From Paenibacillus apiarius (GTDB lineage: Bacteria > Bacillota > Bacilli > Paenibacillales > Paenibacillaceae): a stretch of 64,000 bases of DNA. The stretch spans positions 4,526,001 through 4,590,000 of the forward strand of contig NZ_JAFFHZ010000001.1 in the NCBI RefSeq assembly GCF_017052585.1, given 5' to 3'. Made by a program: the position numbers and the translations under genes. The notes beneath the pieces are model-generated. The model was not told the DNA's origin. It saw nothing but the letters and a program-made list of their open reading frames with translations, and did not search any database. Position 1 is the stretch's first letter; each line of letters begins with the position of its first letter. Below are positions 35,863 to 43,341 of the stretch, piece by piece.

Positions 35863-36698
35863 TTGAAGAGCTGCGTGATCTCTATGATGTTACGCGTTTG
35901 TTAGCCATTGCGGGGGTACCTAGGGCTAGTTATTACAAGTGGCGAGCGACACGGTCATTAAGGGCCGAAAGACAAACAAGGGATCACGAGATCAAGGAGC
36001 ACATGATGGCTATTCACTTTGCGCACCCCTATTTTGGATATCCTCGTATGATGACAGCTTTATGGGAGGCTGGTTATCGTGTTAACCATAAAAAAGTATG
36101 GCGGCTTATGAAGGAATTATCTATCCAGTCCGTCATTAGCAAGAAACGAAAGCGTTCTAGTTCTACGCCTTCCGTCGTGTATCCTAACCGATTGAAGCGT
36201 CAATTCCATGCTGTAGGTCCGCAGCAGAAGCTAGTCACCGATATTACGCATATCTCCGACGGCACACGCTTTTATTACCTGTCGGCGATACAAGATCTGT
36301 TCAACAATGAAATTGTGGCTTGGCAATTATCCGAGCGAAACGACGTAAAGCTGGTGCTGGATACGATTGAGCAGTGGACACGAAAAAGAGACGTTTCGGA
36401 AGCCGTGCTCCATTCGGATCAGGGCTTCCAGTACACGTCTCAGGCCTACAACTCACGATTGGAAGCATTCAGCGTCAAAGGCAGCCACTCTCGCAAAGCA
36501 ACCTGCCTGGATAACGCCTGCATCGAATCCTTCTTTTCGCATCTCAAAACAGAGAAGTTGTATCTTCACCAGTGTACGTCAGAAGTTGAGATTCATCAAG
36601 CTGTAGAAGAGTATATCTACTTTTATAATTATCAGCGCTTTCAAGCCAAACTCAAACAGCGCGCGCCAATTGAGTATCGGCACGCGCTGGCTGCATAG
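35859..36698 (+). CDS. IS3-family transposase OrfB (DDE integrase)
   Basis: This 279-residue protein overlaps the OrfA stop by 4 nt in the -1 frame. The DDE catalytic triad is visible: Asp in LVTDITHI, Asp in VLHSDQGFQYTS and Glu in CIESFFSHLKTE. The N-terminal HTH_21-like segment (HFAHPYFGYPRMMTALWEAGYRVNHKKVWRLMKE, in parts) and the C-terminal YNYQRFQAKLKQRAPIEYR block are standard for IS3/IS150 transposases. It catalyses strand transfer at the element ends. It appears intact, with no internal stop or shift. Confidence 0.95.
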   Translation: MIEELRDLYDVTRLLAIAGVPRASYYKWRATRSLRAERQTRDHEIKEHMMAIHFAHPYFGYPRMMTALWEAGYRVNHKKVWRLMKELSIQSVISKKRKRSSSTPSVVYPNRLKRQFHAVGPQQKLVTDITHISDGTRFYYLSAIQDLFNNEIVAWQLSERNDVKLVLDTIEQWTRKRDVSEAVLHSDQGFQYTSQAYNSRLEAFSVKGSHSRKATCLDNACIESFFSHLKTEKLYLHQCTSEVEIHQAVEEYIYFYNYQRFQAKLKQRAPIEYRHALAA

Positions 36699-36799
36699 CT
36701 TTTTTCATCTGTCTACTTGACAGGGGTATGACCACTTTCTCGGTTTTTATTTGAGTCAAGGCTCTATATGAATGGAAAGGTGCAGTTGTCAAGGCACTT

Positions 36800-38029
36800 C
36801 TAAGCTTCTTCCAAGGCCCCTGCCGGTCCGAAAAACTCGTAGTGAATGCGGTCGGCTGATACGCCAAGTTCTTTTAAGGCCCGGTAGATGGCCTTCATGA
36901 ACGGGACCGGCCCGCAGAAGTATACGTCCGCTTGCTGCCAGACATCTGCCGGCATAGTCGCGGCGAGCCACGCTTCATCGATAAATCCTTGATGGTCGCA
37001 GGCGTCGCCTGCCTCGGGGCGCTCATAGCAGACGAAGCTGCGGATGCGTTCGTTCGCTTCCGTTACGGTACGGACCTCTTCGCGCAGCGCGTGCATGCGG
37101 CGATTTTGCGCTGCATGCACGAAATAGACGTCGCGCGCTGGCTCGTGCTTCGCCAGCGTATGCAGCATGCTCAACATCGGCGTGAGCCCAACGCCGCCGC
37201 TGAGCAGGATGACCGGCGACGAAGCTCCTGTGCGCAGCGTGAAATCGCCGGCTGGCGCGGTAGCCTCCAGCGCATCGCCTTCCCGAACGGCATCGTGTAA
37301 ATAGGAGGATACGACGCCGGCAGTGCCGCTGTCCAATCCGTCTTCGCGTTTGACGCTAATACGGTACGTGTCTTGGCCGGATGCATGGGACAAGCTGTAA
37401 TGGCGCAGGTGAAAATTGTCCTGCCCTGCCGGCTTCACTCGCACGGTCAAGTATTGTCCCGGCAAGTAAGCAGGCAGAGCACCGCCGTCAGCTGGCTTCA
37501 GGTAGAAGGAAGTAATGACATCAGACTCCTTCACCTTGCGGTCTACGATGAAGTTGCGGAACCCTTCCCAGCCGCCTTCTTGGTTGGCTGCCGCCTGATA
37601 CATCTCCTGCTCGACCGAAATGAATGCGTCCGCAATGACGCCGTATGCTTCCGCCCATGCTTGAATGATGTCGTCGGTAGCGGCATCGCCCAGCACGTCT
37701 TTAATAGCCAGCAACAAATGCTCGCCGACGATGGGATAATGCTCCGGCCGTATGTTCAGGGCGCGATGCTTGTGCCCGATTTGCTTCACGACGGGAATAA
37801 TGGTCTCCAGCCGGTCAATGTTCGCTGCCGCGGCATAGACGGCATTCGCGAGCGCTTGCGATTGGCGGCCTTGACGCTGGTTGGCATGGTTGAATATGTT
37901 CAGGAGCTCGGGATGCCGCTCGAACATTAATTCATAGAAGCGCTTCGTAATATCGGGCCCTCGTTCTGCCAAGACGGGCACCGTCGCTTTGACCAATTCA
38001 ATCGTACGTGGACGTAACATAATACTCAT
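36800..38029 (-). CDS. hmp: Flavohemoglobin, nitric oxide dioxygenase
   Basis: This 409-residue protein converts NO and O2 to nitrate, using NAD(P)H through FAD and haem. The globin domain (1-140) has the proximal His in NIRPEHYPIVGEHL. The FAD domain has RHYSLSHASG. The NAD domain has SGGVGLTPMLSML and YFCGPVPFMKAIY, and the protein ends with HYEFFGP. Length is that of standard bacterial Hmp. It is transcribed leftward toward the alkaline phosphatase. Two perfect FNR/CRP-type boxes lie 92 and 109 bp before its start, which fits induction under oxygen limitation or nitrosative stress. Its downstream terminator has been opened by the IS. Confidence 0.96.
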   Translation of the reverse strand: MSIMLRPRTIELVKATVPVLAERGPDITKRFYELMFERHPELLNIFNHANQRQGRQSQALANAVYAAAANIDRLETIIPVVKQIGHKHRALNIRPEHYPIVGEHLLLAIKDVLGDAATDDIIQAWAEAYGVIADAFISVEQEMYQAAANQEGGWEGFRNFIVDRKVKESDVITSFYLKPADGGALPAYLPGQYLTVRVKPAGQDNFHLRHYSLSHASGQDTYRISVKREDGLDSGTAGVVSSYLHDAVREGDALEATAPAGDFTLRTGASSPVILLSGGVGLTPMLSMLHTLAKHEPARDVYFVHAAQNRRMHALREEVRTVTEANERIRSFVCYERPEAGDACDHQGFIDEAWLAATMPADVWQQADVYFCGPVPFMKAIYRALKELGVSADRIHYEFFGPAGALEEA

Positions 38030-38120
38030 CCTCTCTTTGTGTCAGAACCGACATCTCTTTATCTTCGATATTTTTGCTCGTTCATATTCACATGTGTAAA
38101 GTACACCTTCATTGTACGAA

Positions 38121-38153
38121 TGTGATATATATCACAATGTGATCTCGGTCACA
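38121..38153 (-). promoter_or_regulatory. Two tandem FNR/CRP-type operator boxes upstream of hmp
   Basis: TGTGATATATATCACA (38121-38136, a perfect palindrome) and TGTGATCTCGGTCACA (38138-38153) both match TGTGA-N6-TCACA, the FNR consensus of Bacilli. Their starts are 17 bp apart. The most likely target is the leftward hmp gene. Confidence 0.75.
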
Positions 38154-38453
38154 GTGAATATGAGATATATGTGAACGAAGGGGAAGAACGTCAGCGTGCG
38201 GCGGAGGAGAGGCTTCTATTTCTGCTTGCATAATGATTCAATTACAGGCAGATTGGGCACACGCGCCATGCAGTCATTTACGAATCTCCAATCGGCGCAA
38301 ATGACATCGATGAGGGAGCATTTCAACGAAAAGCACAGAGGGTTGCGCAGAAACGTGGCGCAGAATCGACAGGATTCACATTTACGGCGGCAGAACGTGA
38401 ACGGGGGCGGAATATGAAGCATATGTCCGGTTCAGCTGGAATATACATTATGG

Positions 38454-38736
38454 TATAATGCAAACAAGAAGTGCAAACTGCACACAAGAATTCAAAAAAT
38501 TACAAAAGAAAGGATCAGGATACCAATGTGTCCCCGAAGGATGCTTCCCCAAAGGACAGTCTGGAAACGTTATGATCTTTCTTACATCTAGCTTCTTCTC
38601 GCCGATAGTTAACTAGTCGCCTGACGGTAAGACTGACCGCGAAGGAAGCGTGAAAAAATGATGCTGCGAAGGATGAATACCTCATCCCGTTTTCTCGCCG
38701 TCGGTCGAAGGACTATTTTACGGATGACGAGAGGGA
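38454..38736 (+). promoter_or_regulatory. Promoter and long leader of the YitT-family gene
   Basis: TGGTATAAT (38451-38459) is an extended -10 element. The start codon at 38737 lies about 270 nt downstream, unusually far. The leader holds a possible 21-codon peptide ORF (38526-38591, behind AAAGGATCAGGA), the palindrome TAGTTAACTA (38606-38615) and a small hairpin GGATGA/TCATCC (38671-38687) followed by CGTTTTC. I do not recognise a known riboswitch. The segment 38154-38450 upstream holds no convincing gene. Confidence 0.45.
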
Positions 38737-39387
38737 ATGAAGATGAGGAGAAACGAACAATTACGTCAAATTAGTTGGATGTTGTTTGGCTCGATACTGT
38801 TGGCTTTCAGCTATTATCACATTAATTTTCAAAATCATTTGGCTGAAGGCGGATTCGTCGGTTTGGCGCTGCTTGGAAAGTACGCATTTGATTGGTCTCC
38901 GGCGCTGACCGTATTGCTGCTTGATATTCCGGTTTGTATCGCCGCCTGGTTTTTCAAAGGGCGGATCTTCATTATGAACACGGCGATTGCTACTGGCGTA
39001 TTCTCGTTAACGTACGAGCTTTGCGAACGCTATTCGCCTTTGGTTATGAATTTTGGCGATAACATGGTGCTGGCGGCAGTTGTGTCCGGTATATTAACCG
39101 GTCTGGGCGCAGGGATCGTTTTGCGCCACGGAGGCGCAACGGGCGGCGACGATGTTTTGGCGCTGTTCTTGAGCCGCGTGACGAGCTTAAGCGTTGGCAC
39201 GGTGTTTATTCTATTTGATATAGCGGTATTGCTGGTATCCTTGTTCTACCTGCCGCTTGCAGACACGTTGTATACGATTTTGGCGGTCAGCATTGCAGGG
39301 CAGATCATTACATGGACAGTACAGGTTGGAACGGCTCGCCGCCGCTCTGTGCCTGTGCGGCCAGCGGTCGGGCACCAACATGGATAA
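38737..39387 (+). CDS. YitT/DUF161-family integral membrane protein
   Basis: This 216-residue protein starts with ATG behind GAGAGGGA. It has about five hydrophobic membrane segments (WMLFGSILLAFSYYHINF, ALTVLLLDIPVCIAAWFF, AVVSGILTGLGAGIVL, VGTVFILFDIAVLLVSLFYL, ILAVSIAGQIITW), and the RHGGATGGDDVLALFLSR signature is typical of YitT/YczE-type proteins. The usual cytoplasmic DUF2179 domain of long YitT proteins is missing, so this is the short form. Function of the family is unknown; some members are placed among membrane transporters. It is preceded by an unusually long leader. Confidence 0.85.
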   Translation: MKMRRNEQLRQISWMLFGSILLAFSYYHINFQNHLAEGGFVGLALLGKYAFDWSPALTVLLLDIPVCIAAWFFKGRIFIMNTAIATGVFSLTYELCERYSPLVMNFGDNMVLAAVVSGILTGLGAGIVLRHGGATGGDDVLALFLSRVTSLSVGTVFILFDIAVLLVSLFYLPLADTLYTILAVSIAGQIITWTVQVGTARRRSVPVRPAVGHQHG

Positions 39388-39568
39388 TTGGAAGGCAAGA
39401 CCATTAGTAGAACCGTTCGATTGCTTCCCCGGGAGGAATCGGACGGTTCTTTGTCATATATCAGCAGTGTCCAAAGATATAGAAGATAAAATAAATAAAA
39501 GCAGAATGAATGTTCGCCCGCCATCTGTCATAAGCTTCTTCCAAGGACAAGTGAAGGAGGGGCGCAGT

Positions 39569-40369
39569 ATGGAATCTCTGATGAAAGCGATGCTTGACAA
39601 GCTGCCGCCGTGGTCGTATCAGCTGTTCGCAGTCGTTATTGCGGCAGGCTTGGTGTTTTATTTCATAAAAACGTTATATATCAATAAAAAGTTCACCGAG
39701 GTTATTCACGAAGTGCTTCACCGGGAGGATCGGCTCCAAAGCTTGCAGGCGAGGGTGGACGAACTGCAAACGGTTGGCCTTAAGACCGAGCAAGCTTCTC
39801 AGCAGACCTTGTCGGCGCTCAGGAGCATCAAGCCGTTCGTAGAGTCGTTAAATGGGCTGCGCGCATTGGACGATCCGTATACCGTGCTTCATGAATCGGC
39901 CTTCTTATTGCAGCGCATGCTCGATATGCTGGCAGTGGACATGAAATGCTTCCCCGGCGGTCATCACCGCTGCGGCATTTGGGTATATGAGGAGCCTTTT
40001 GTGATGCTTCATATGGCCTCCGCCGGATTTCCGAAACACTATGTGGAGACGCGGCGGCTGCATATCGATCGCTCGGTTGTCGGACGCTCCTTCCGCAAGC
40101 AGATGACCGTGCAAAGCGCGGATGTGCTGAGGGATGAGGATTGGGAGCGCAATCCCGACTCCAAAAGTCCTTACCGCGCCTTAATCTGCATTCCGCTTGG
40201 ATCTTTCGGGGCGCTCACGATAGACGGATTGGAGGCGTTCAACGAGTCGAGCGCCGTTATCGGCGAGCTGTATGCCGCTGTCATTACAGGGATTATGACG
40301 GAGCGGCAAGCCGCTTTGGGAAGATGCGGGGAAGACAGAGGGCTGCCGTCATCGGCAGACTTGGCCTAG
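39569..40369 (+). CDS. Membrane-anchored GAF-domain protein
   Basis: I chose the ATG at 39569 behind GAAGGAGGGGCG, giving 266 residues; the frame is open further upstream but has no ribosome site there. An N-terminal transmembrane helix (YQLFAVVIAAGLVFYFI) is followed by a short coiled coil (about 35-75) and a GAF-like domain (about 90-245: FLLQRMLDMLAVDMKCF, HHRCGIWVYEEPFVML, IDRSVVGRSFRKQ, YRALICIPLGSFGALTID). GAF domains bind small ligands or mediate dimerisation. No output domain (kinase, GGDEF, HTH) follows, so it is a sensor or adaptor of unknown partner. Confidence is high for a real gene, moderate for GAF. Confidence 0.75.
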   Translation: MESLMKAMLDKLPPWSYQLFAVVIAAGLVFYFIKTLYINKKFTEVIHEVLHREDRLQSLQARVDELQTVGLKTEQASQQTLSALRSIKPFVESLNGLRALDDPYTVLHESAFLLQRMLDMLAVDMKCFPGGHHRCGIWVYEEPFVMLHMASAGFPKHYVETRRLHIDRSVVGRSFRKQMTVQSADVLRDEDWERNPDSKSPYRALICIPLGSFGALTIDGLEAFNESSAVIGELYAAVITGIMTERQAALGRCGEDRGLPSSADLA

Positions 40370-40420
40370 CGGACGCTGTACAGCCGACTGCTAGAGAGTG
40401 CGGAACTGGCTATTCCATAA

Positions 40421-40460
40421 CATAAGATCATTCCGCGGTTATGCCAGAAATGACCTTATG
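40421..40460. terminator. Hairpin between convergent genes
   Basis: CATAAGATCATT (40421-40432) pairs with AATGACCTTATG (40449-40460) between the convergent GAF and DUF2905 genes. There is no clear T-tract on either side, so terminator function is uncertain. Confidence 0.4.
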
Positions 40461-40465
40461 TGCTG

Positions 40466-40684
40466 TTATTTCCGGAACAAAGACAACAACAGAGATGCGA
40501 CGACGCTAATAATGATGCACGTGACGATCGGAAAGTAGAAGGTTGAGTTTTGCTTTTTGACAATAATGTCTCCAGGCAGCCTGCCTAGAGGAATCAACCG
40601 GCTTACAGCCGCCCAGAGCACGCCGATAACGATGAGCGCGATGCCTAATCCGATCAATATTTTAGGAATGGATGGCATATGCAA
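40466..40684 (-). CDS. DUF2905 small membrane protein
   Basis: This 72-residue protein has two transmembrane helices (ILIGLGIALIVIGVLWAAV and YFPIVTCIIISVVASLLLSL) around the family signature SRLIPLGRLPGDIIVKKQNSTFYFP. DUF2905 proteins are widespread in bacteria and have no assigned function. It starts at ATG-CAT-ATG; the third codon is an alternative start with AGAAAGAGG upstream. It is transcribed leftward, alone. Confidence 0.85.
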   Translation of the reverse strand: MHMPSIPKILIGLGIALIVIGVLWAAVSRLIPLGRLPGDIIVKKQNSTFYFPIVTCIIISVVASLLLSLFRK

Positions 40685-40802
40685 CGAACCTCTTTCTGCA
40701 ACGTATTGGGTTATGCGTAGTTGTAAATCTATTATACCCTTTGAAAACGTTTTGCGGCGCAGACGAGCGTCGAAATATTAGCGTGGAAAAGGAAGTGAAC
40801 AT

Positions 40803-41644
40803 ATGCAGCACCTGCAAGTAAGGGATAGGGCTTTGGCAGAGCGGATGGTGCATCCGGATAGCGATGTTATGTTTGCCGGCATCCTGGCAGGCGAGCATCC
40901 GGGCGAAGTATGGGTGACATGTCAGAACCGAAGCTGGCGTTCGTATGGTCTTACGGGCTTGGCAGCTTTTATATGACGGGAAGGGATGAAGACCGCTTTA
41001 TTGCCCGCTCATTTAACTCCTTTCTTGAAAGTGAAATTATGCCTTTTCTTAAAAAACAGGATGTGCATTGGATTGAACTATCCGCGGACAGAGAAGAGTT
41101 ATATGCGTCGCTGCAACAAGCTCTTAGGAACAGAGAGCTCCATCAGGACTGGCAGTTCGTATACAAGGAACAGCCCTTCATAGCTGGAGAGACGATGGGC
41201 ACAGGGAAGCTTGCGATTCCGTCACAATATCGTGTCGCGGAGATGAATCGGGAATTCATCCATACCGTAACGGAAGGAAAGATAGGGAATGCAGACTTTC
41301 TGCTCGGGTATATGCTGCCGTTTTGGGGGACGATGGAACAATATTTAGCCAAGGGCTGGGGATATGCAGCATTGACGGAACGTCAAGAAATTGCCAGCAT
41401 AGCAGTCAGCACGGTTCAGTATGGCGGTTATCACAATATCGGAGTAGAGACGTTGGAGCCGTATCGGCGTCAAGGCTTATCCGGCGGCTTGGTCCAACTG
41501 CTGCTGCAAAAATACCGCAGGCACGGCATTCAGCCTTGGTGGGATTGCATGGAGGAAAATACAGCCTCGCAGCGGACTGCGGAACGGGCCGGACTGTCCC
41601 TTGCATTTCGCTATAAATTGTTGTGGTTCCGGTTCTGTCCGTGA
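40803..41644 (+). pseudogene. Frameshifted GNAT acetyltransferase, ZmaR-related family
   Basis: Two frames together make one family-length protein. The first (40803-40976) has a proper start behind AAGGAAG and encodes the N-terminal part ending GILAGEHPGEVWV. The second (ATG at 40910, no ribosome site, open to 41644) continues with PKLAFVWSYGLGSFYMTG and carries the catalytic part (IGVETLEPYRRQGLSGGLVQLL, the acetyl-CoA loop, then WWDCMEENTASQRTAERAGLSL). The expected junction is near 40905-40918. The family is, as I recall, GNAT_acetyltran (PF12746), which includes the zwittermicin A resistance enzyme ZmaR. Either the gene is a recent pseudogene, the shift is a sequencing error, or only the second frame is made. 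No homopolymer suggests programmed slippage. Confidence 0.65.
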
Positions 41645-41760
41645 CAAACGCTCTAAATTGTACCTTTTCTTGACAACCGTCACAAATGCGGTTACGAAAT
41701 TCAGGGTTTTGGGTTATACTATGGGAAGAAAGGCATACCAATCTAAGGGAGGGGTAGAAA

Positions 41761-42009
41761 ATGAGTCATTTCACTATCAATCTCACGCAAATTGGTGGCG
41801 CTTATCAACAAGGCGATTGGAAGCTTGTCGACTCCATTTATTCAAGTGCCAGACAACGTATCTCCCAAGGTGGTTCCGTTCTTTTACAAAGAGACGTGCC
41901 GAATGGCCCTTCCATCATGGTAAGGAAGTTCGAGCAGTCAGAAGAACTGGAAGAGTGGATCCGGCATATGGAAGAAGAATACTGCCTTGCGGAACCTTAT
42001 TTGTTGTAA
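41761..42009 (+). CDS. Small conserved-looking hypothetical protein, 82 aa
   Basis: ATG sits behind CTAAGGGAGGGGTAGAAA, an excellent ribosome site, with a TATACT -10 element at 41715-41720 and a clear terminator after the stop. The protein is soluble and acidic at its C terminus (FEQSEELEEWIRHMEEEYCLAEPY). I do not recognise the family and see no membrane or DNA-binding signature. The gene is well framed by control signals, so it is very likely real, but its function is unknown. Confidence 0.7.
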   Translation: MSHFTINLTQIGGAYQQGDWKLVDSIYSSARQRISQGGSVLLQRDVPNGPSIMVRKFEQSEELEEWIRHMEEEYCLAEPYLL

Positions 42010-42029
42010 CCATGTGATGAAAATATTCG

Positions 42030-42056
42030 GCCGCTGATTATTCAGCGGCTTTTTTG
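42030..42056 (+). terminator. Intrinsic terminator
   Basis: GCCGCTGA (42030-42037) and TCAGCGGC (42042-42049) form a perfect 8-bp stem with a TTAT loop and are followed by TTTTTTG. It ends the 82-residue gene. Confidence 0.9.
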
Positions 42057-42208
42057 TTGCTTCGGCCGTGTTCAATTTCGGAGCGGTAGGGGACCAGCCT
42101 ATCCTGTACGCTTCTCTGCCTTGATCTGCGCGGTTGTACATGTTAACCTATATCTTATAGGAAAAATTACGATTTGTCGGATTTTACATGACTTCAGGAG
42201 GTGCGCAT

Positions 42209-42577
42209 ATGGCAACAACCCGTTTGATCCAGAGTAGGCGAAGCCATATCGGCTTTTTATTTATTATACTCCTGCTGTTGTTCTCTATCTTCACCCCGTT
42301 TATCGCGGAAGAAGACCGCGCATTCATGAACGGCTCCTCGAAATGGGTCAAAAATTTCAGCGATCACCAACTCACGGGTGCTGCCCGGCATATTACCGCT
42401 TTAAAACATCTTAGGATACATAAAATGGCGTTGATATTCGTTATTTTCTCCATGTTTATTATAAAGAAAGTCTCCTTTCCTATCCTGCATTTTCACACCC
42501 GTTTTTCAGTCATCATGAAACGTTTATTTCTCATGCCTATCAAATTCACCTCGACGTACGTGGCTTATTCCCGATAA
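42209..42577 (+). CDS. Hypothetical membrane protein, 122 aa
   Basis: I chose ATG 42209 because it follows CAGGAGGTGCGCAT at ideal spacing; a start 21 nt earlier has no such site. Two hydrophobic helices are visible ([19 protein letters not shown] and [21 protein letters not shown]), with basic ends ([13 protein letters not shown]). Position directly ahead of khtT-khtU is where Bacillus subtilis has khtS, but I cannot show homology to KhtS. The segment is AT-richer than its neighbours, and the last 40 codons look irregular, so a truncated protein is possible. Confidence 0.5.
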   Translation: MATTRLIQSRRSHIGFLFIILLLLFSIFTPFIAEEDRAFMNGSSKWVKNFSDHQLTGAARHITALKHLRIHKMALIFVIFSMFIIKKVSFPILHFHTRFSVIMKRLFLMPIKFTSTYVAYSR

Positions 42578-42714
42578 TTCGACAGCTTGGTCTAATCCCG
42601 TTTTTTACCATGCGAGTATTTTCGTGCGTTTTTGCATTTATGCTTTATTTTATTAAAGTTATTTATTTCACAATAGCTCATTGTGTAAATCACGACATGT
42701 TGGAGGTAATTGCA

Positions 42715-43209
42715 TTGAATATACGTGAGTCTGATCTGCCTGGAATCGGCCGCAAATACCAAATTGAATCCCGCAACGGAGATATGTTTGTCATTATTAT
42801 CCATGATGACGGACGCAGGGAAATATACCATTTTGATCGACTTGATGCGGAAGAAAGCGTGTCAATGGTCTCGCTGGAGGATGACGAGGCCAGACAGATT
42901 GCGGGCATCATCGGCGGAATGACGTATAAGCCGAAGGCGCTGGAAACCGTTGAAGTTGCATTGGATGATCTGATTATTGAATGGTACAAGATCGAATCCC
43001 ATGCCAAATGCGTCGGCAGAACGATTGGGGAGTTGAAGGTCCGCGAAACAACCGGGGCTACCATTATCGCCGTTATTGAAAAAGAGCAAGCAAAACAAAT
43101 AAATCCTGGGCCGGATTATACGTTGTCAGCTTATTCCACGCTTGTCGTAGCTGGAGAGAGGCAAAATCTGAGGTTGCTCAAGCAATTGCTGCTGAGCGGA
43201 CACGATTAA
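42715..43209 (+). CDS. khtT: KhtT, regulatory subunit of a K+/H+ antiporter (TrkA-C domain)
   Basis: The TTG at 42715, behind TTGGAGGTAATTGCA, gives 164 residues starting [11 protein letters not shown], matching the start of Bacillus KhtT; the longer in-frame ATG upstream adds a hydrophobic stretch that does not belong. The N-terminal half has [14 protein letters not shown] and [15 protein letters not shown]. The C-terminal RCK_C/TrkA-C domain (about 75-160: [42 protein letters not shown]) binds cyclic di-AMP in known homologues and gates KhtU. It is followed 132 nt later by khtU, same strand, so the two likely form one unit. It controls K+ efflux under alkaline or high-K+ conditions. Confidence 0.92.
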   Translation: MNIRESDLPGIGRKYQIESRNGDMFVIIIHDDGRREIYHFDRLDAEESVSMVSLEDDEARQIAGIIGGMTYKPKALETVEVALDDLIIEWYKIESHAKCVGRTIGELKVRETTGATIIAVIEKEQAKQINPGPDYTLSAYSTLVVAGERQNLRLLKQLLLSGHD

Positions 43210-43341
43210 AAACGGACAGCATTCGGGAGCTAGTAAGGCAGCTGCCATGCTGCATGGTTTAGTTTTCCCTGCATGTGTATCAAGGTTCGGGGCGAACGTC
43301 TCGAGAGTACTCGCGTCTAAATCTTCGAATTAGGGGGAAAC

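Larger units (their letters stand above)
35437..36734 (+). mobile_element. IS3-family (IS150-like) insertion sequence, complete, 1298 bp
   Basis: Imperfect 25-bp terminal inverted repeats lie at 35437-35461 and 36710-36734 (about 18 of 25 matching) with TG...CA ends and the shared block AAGTAGACA. The 3-bp target CTT is repeated at 35434-35436 and 36735-36737. Inside are orfA and orfB in the -1 frame, joined at an A6G slippery site. Intact ends, target repeat and open frames point to a recent, probably active copy. Confidence 0.9.
35412..36748 (+). terminator. Terminator split in its loop by the insertion sequence
   Basis: AAAAACCGAGAGAG at 35412-35425 is complementary (one G-T pair) to CTTTCTCGGTTTTT at 36735-36748. 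Removing the IS and one CTT target copy restores a compact A-tract/T-tract hairpin between the phosphatase and the convergent flavohemoglobin gene, a typical bid[20 protein letters not shown]. The two arms are now about 1.3 kb apart. Confidence 0.75.

Noticed and set aside
38196..38417. 73-codon frame upstream of the YitT leader
   Set aside because: No ribosome site and an odd Arg/Asn-rich composition; it lies between divergent control regions.
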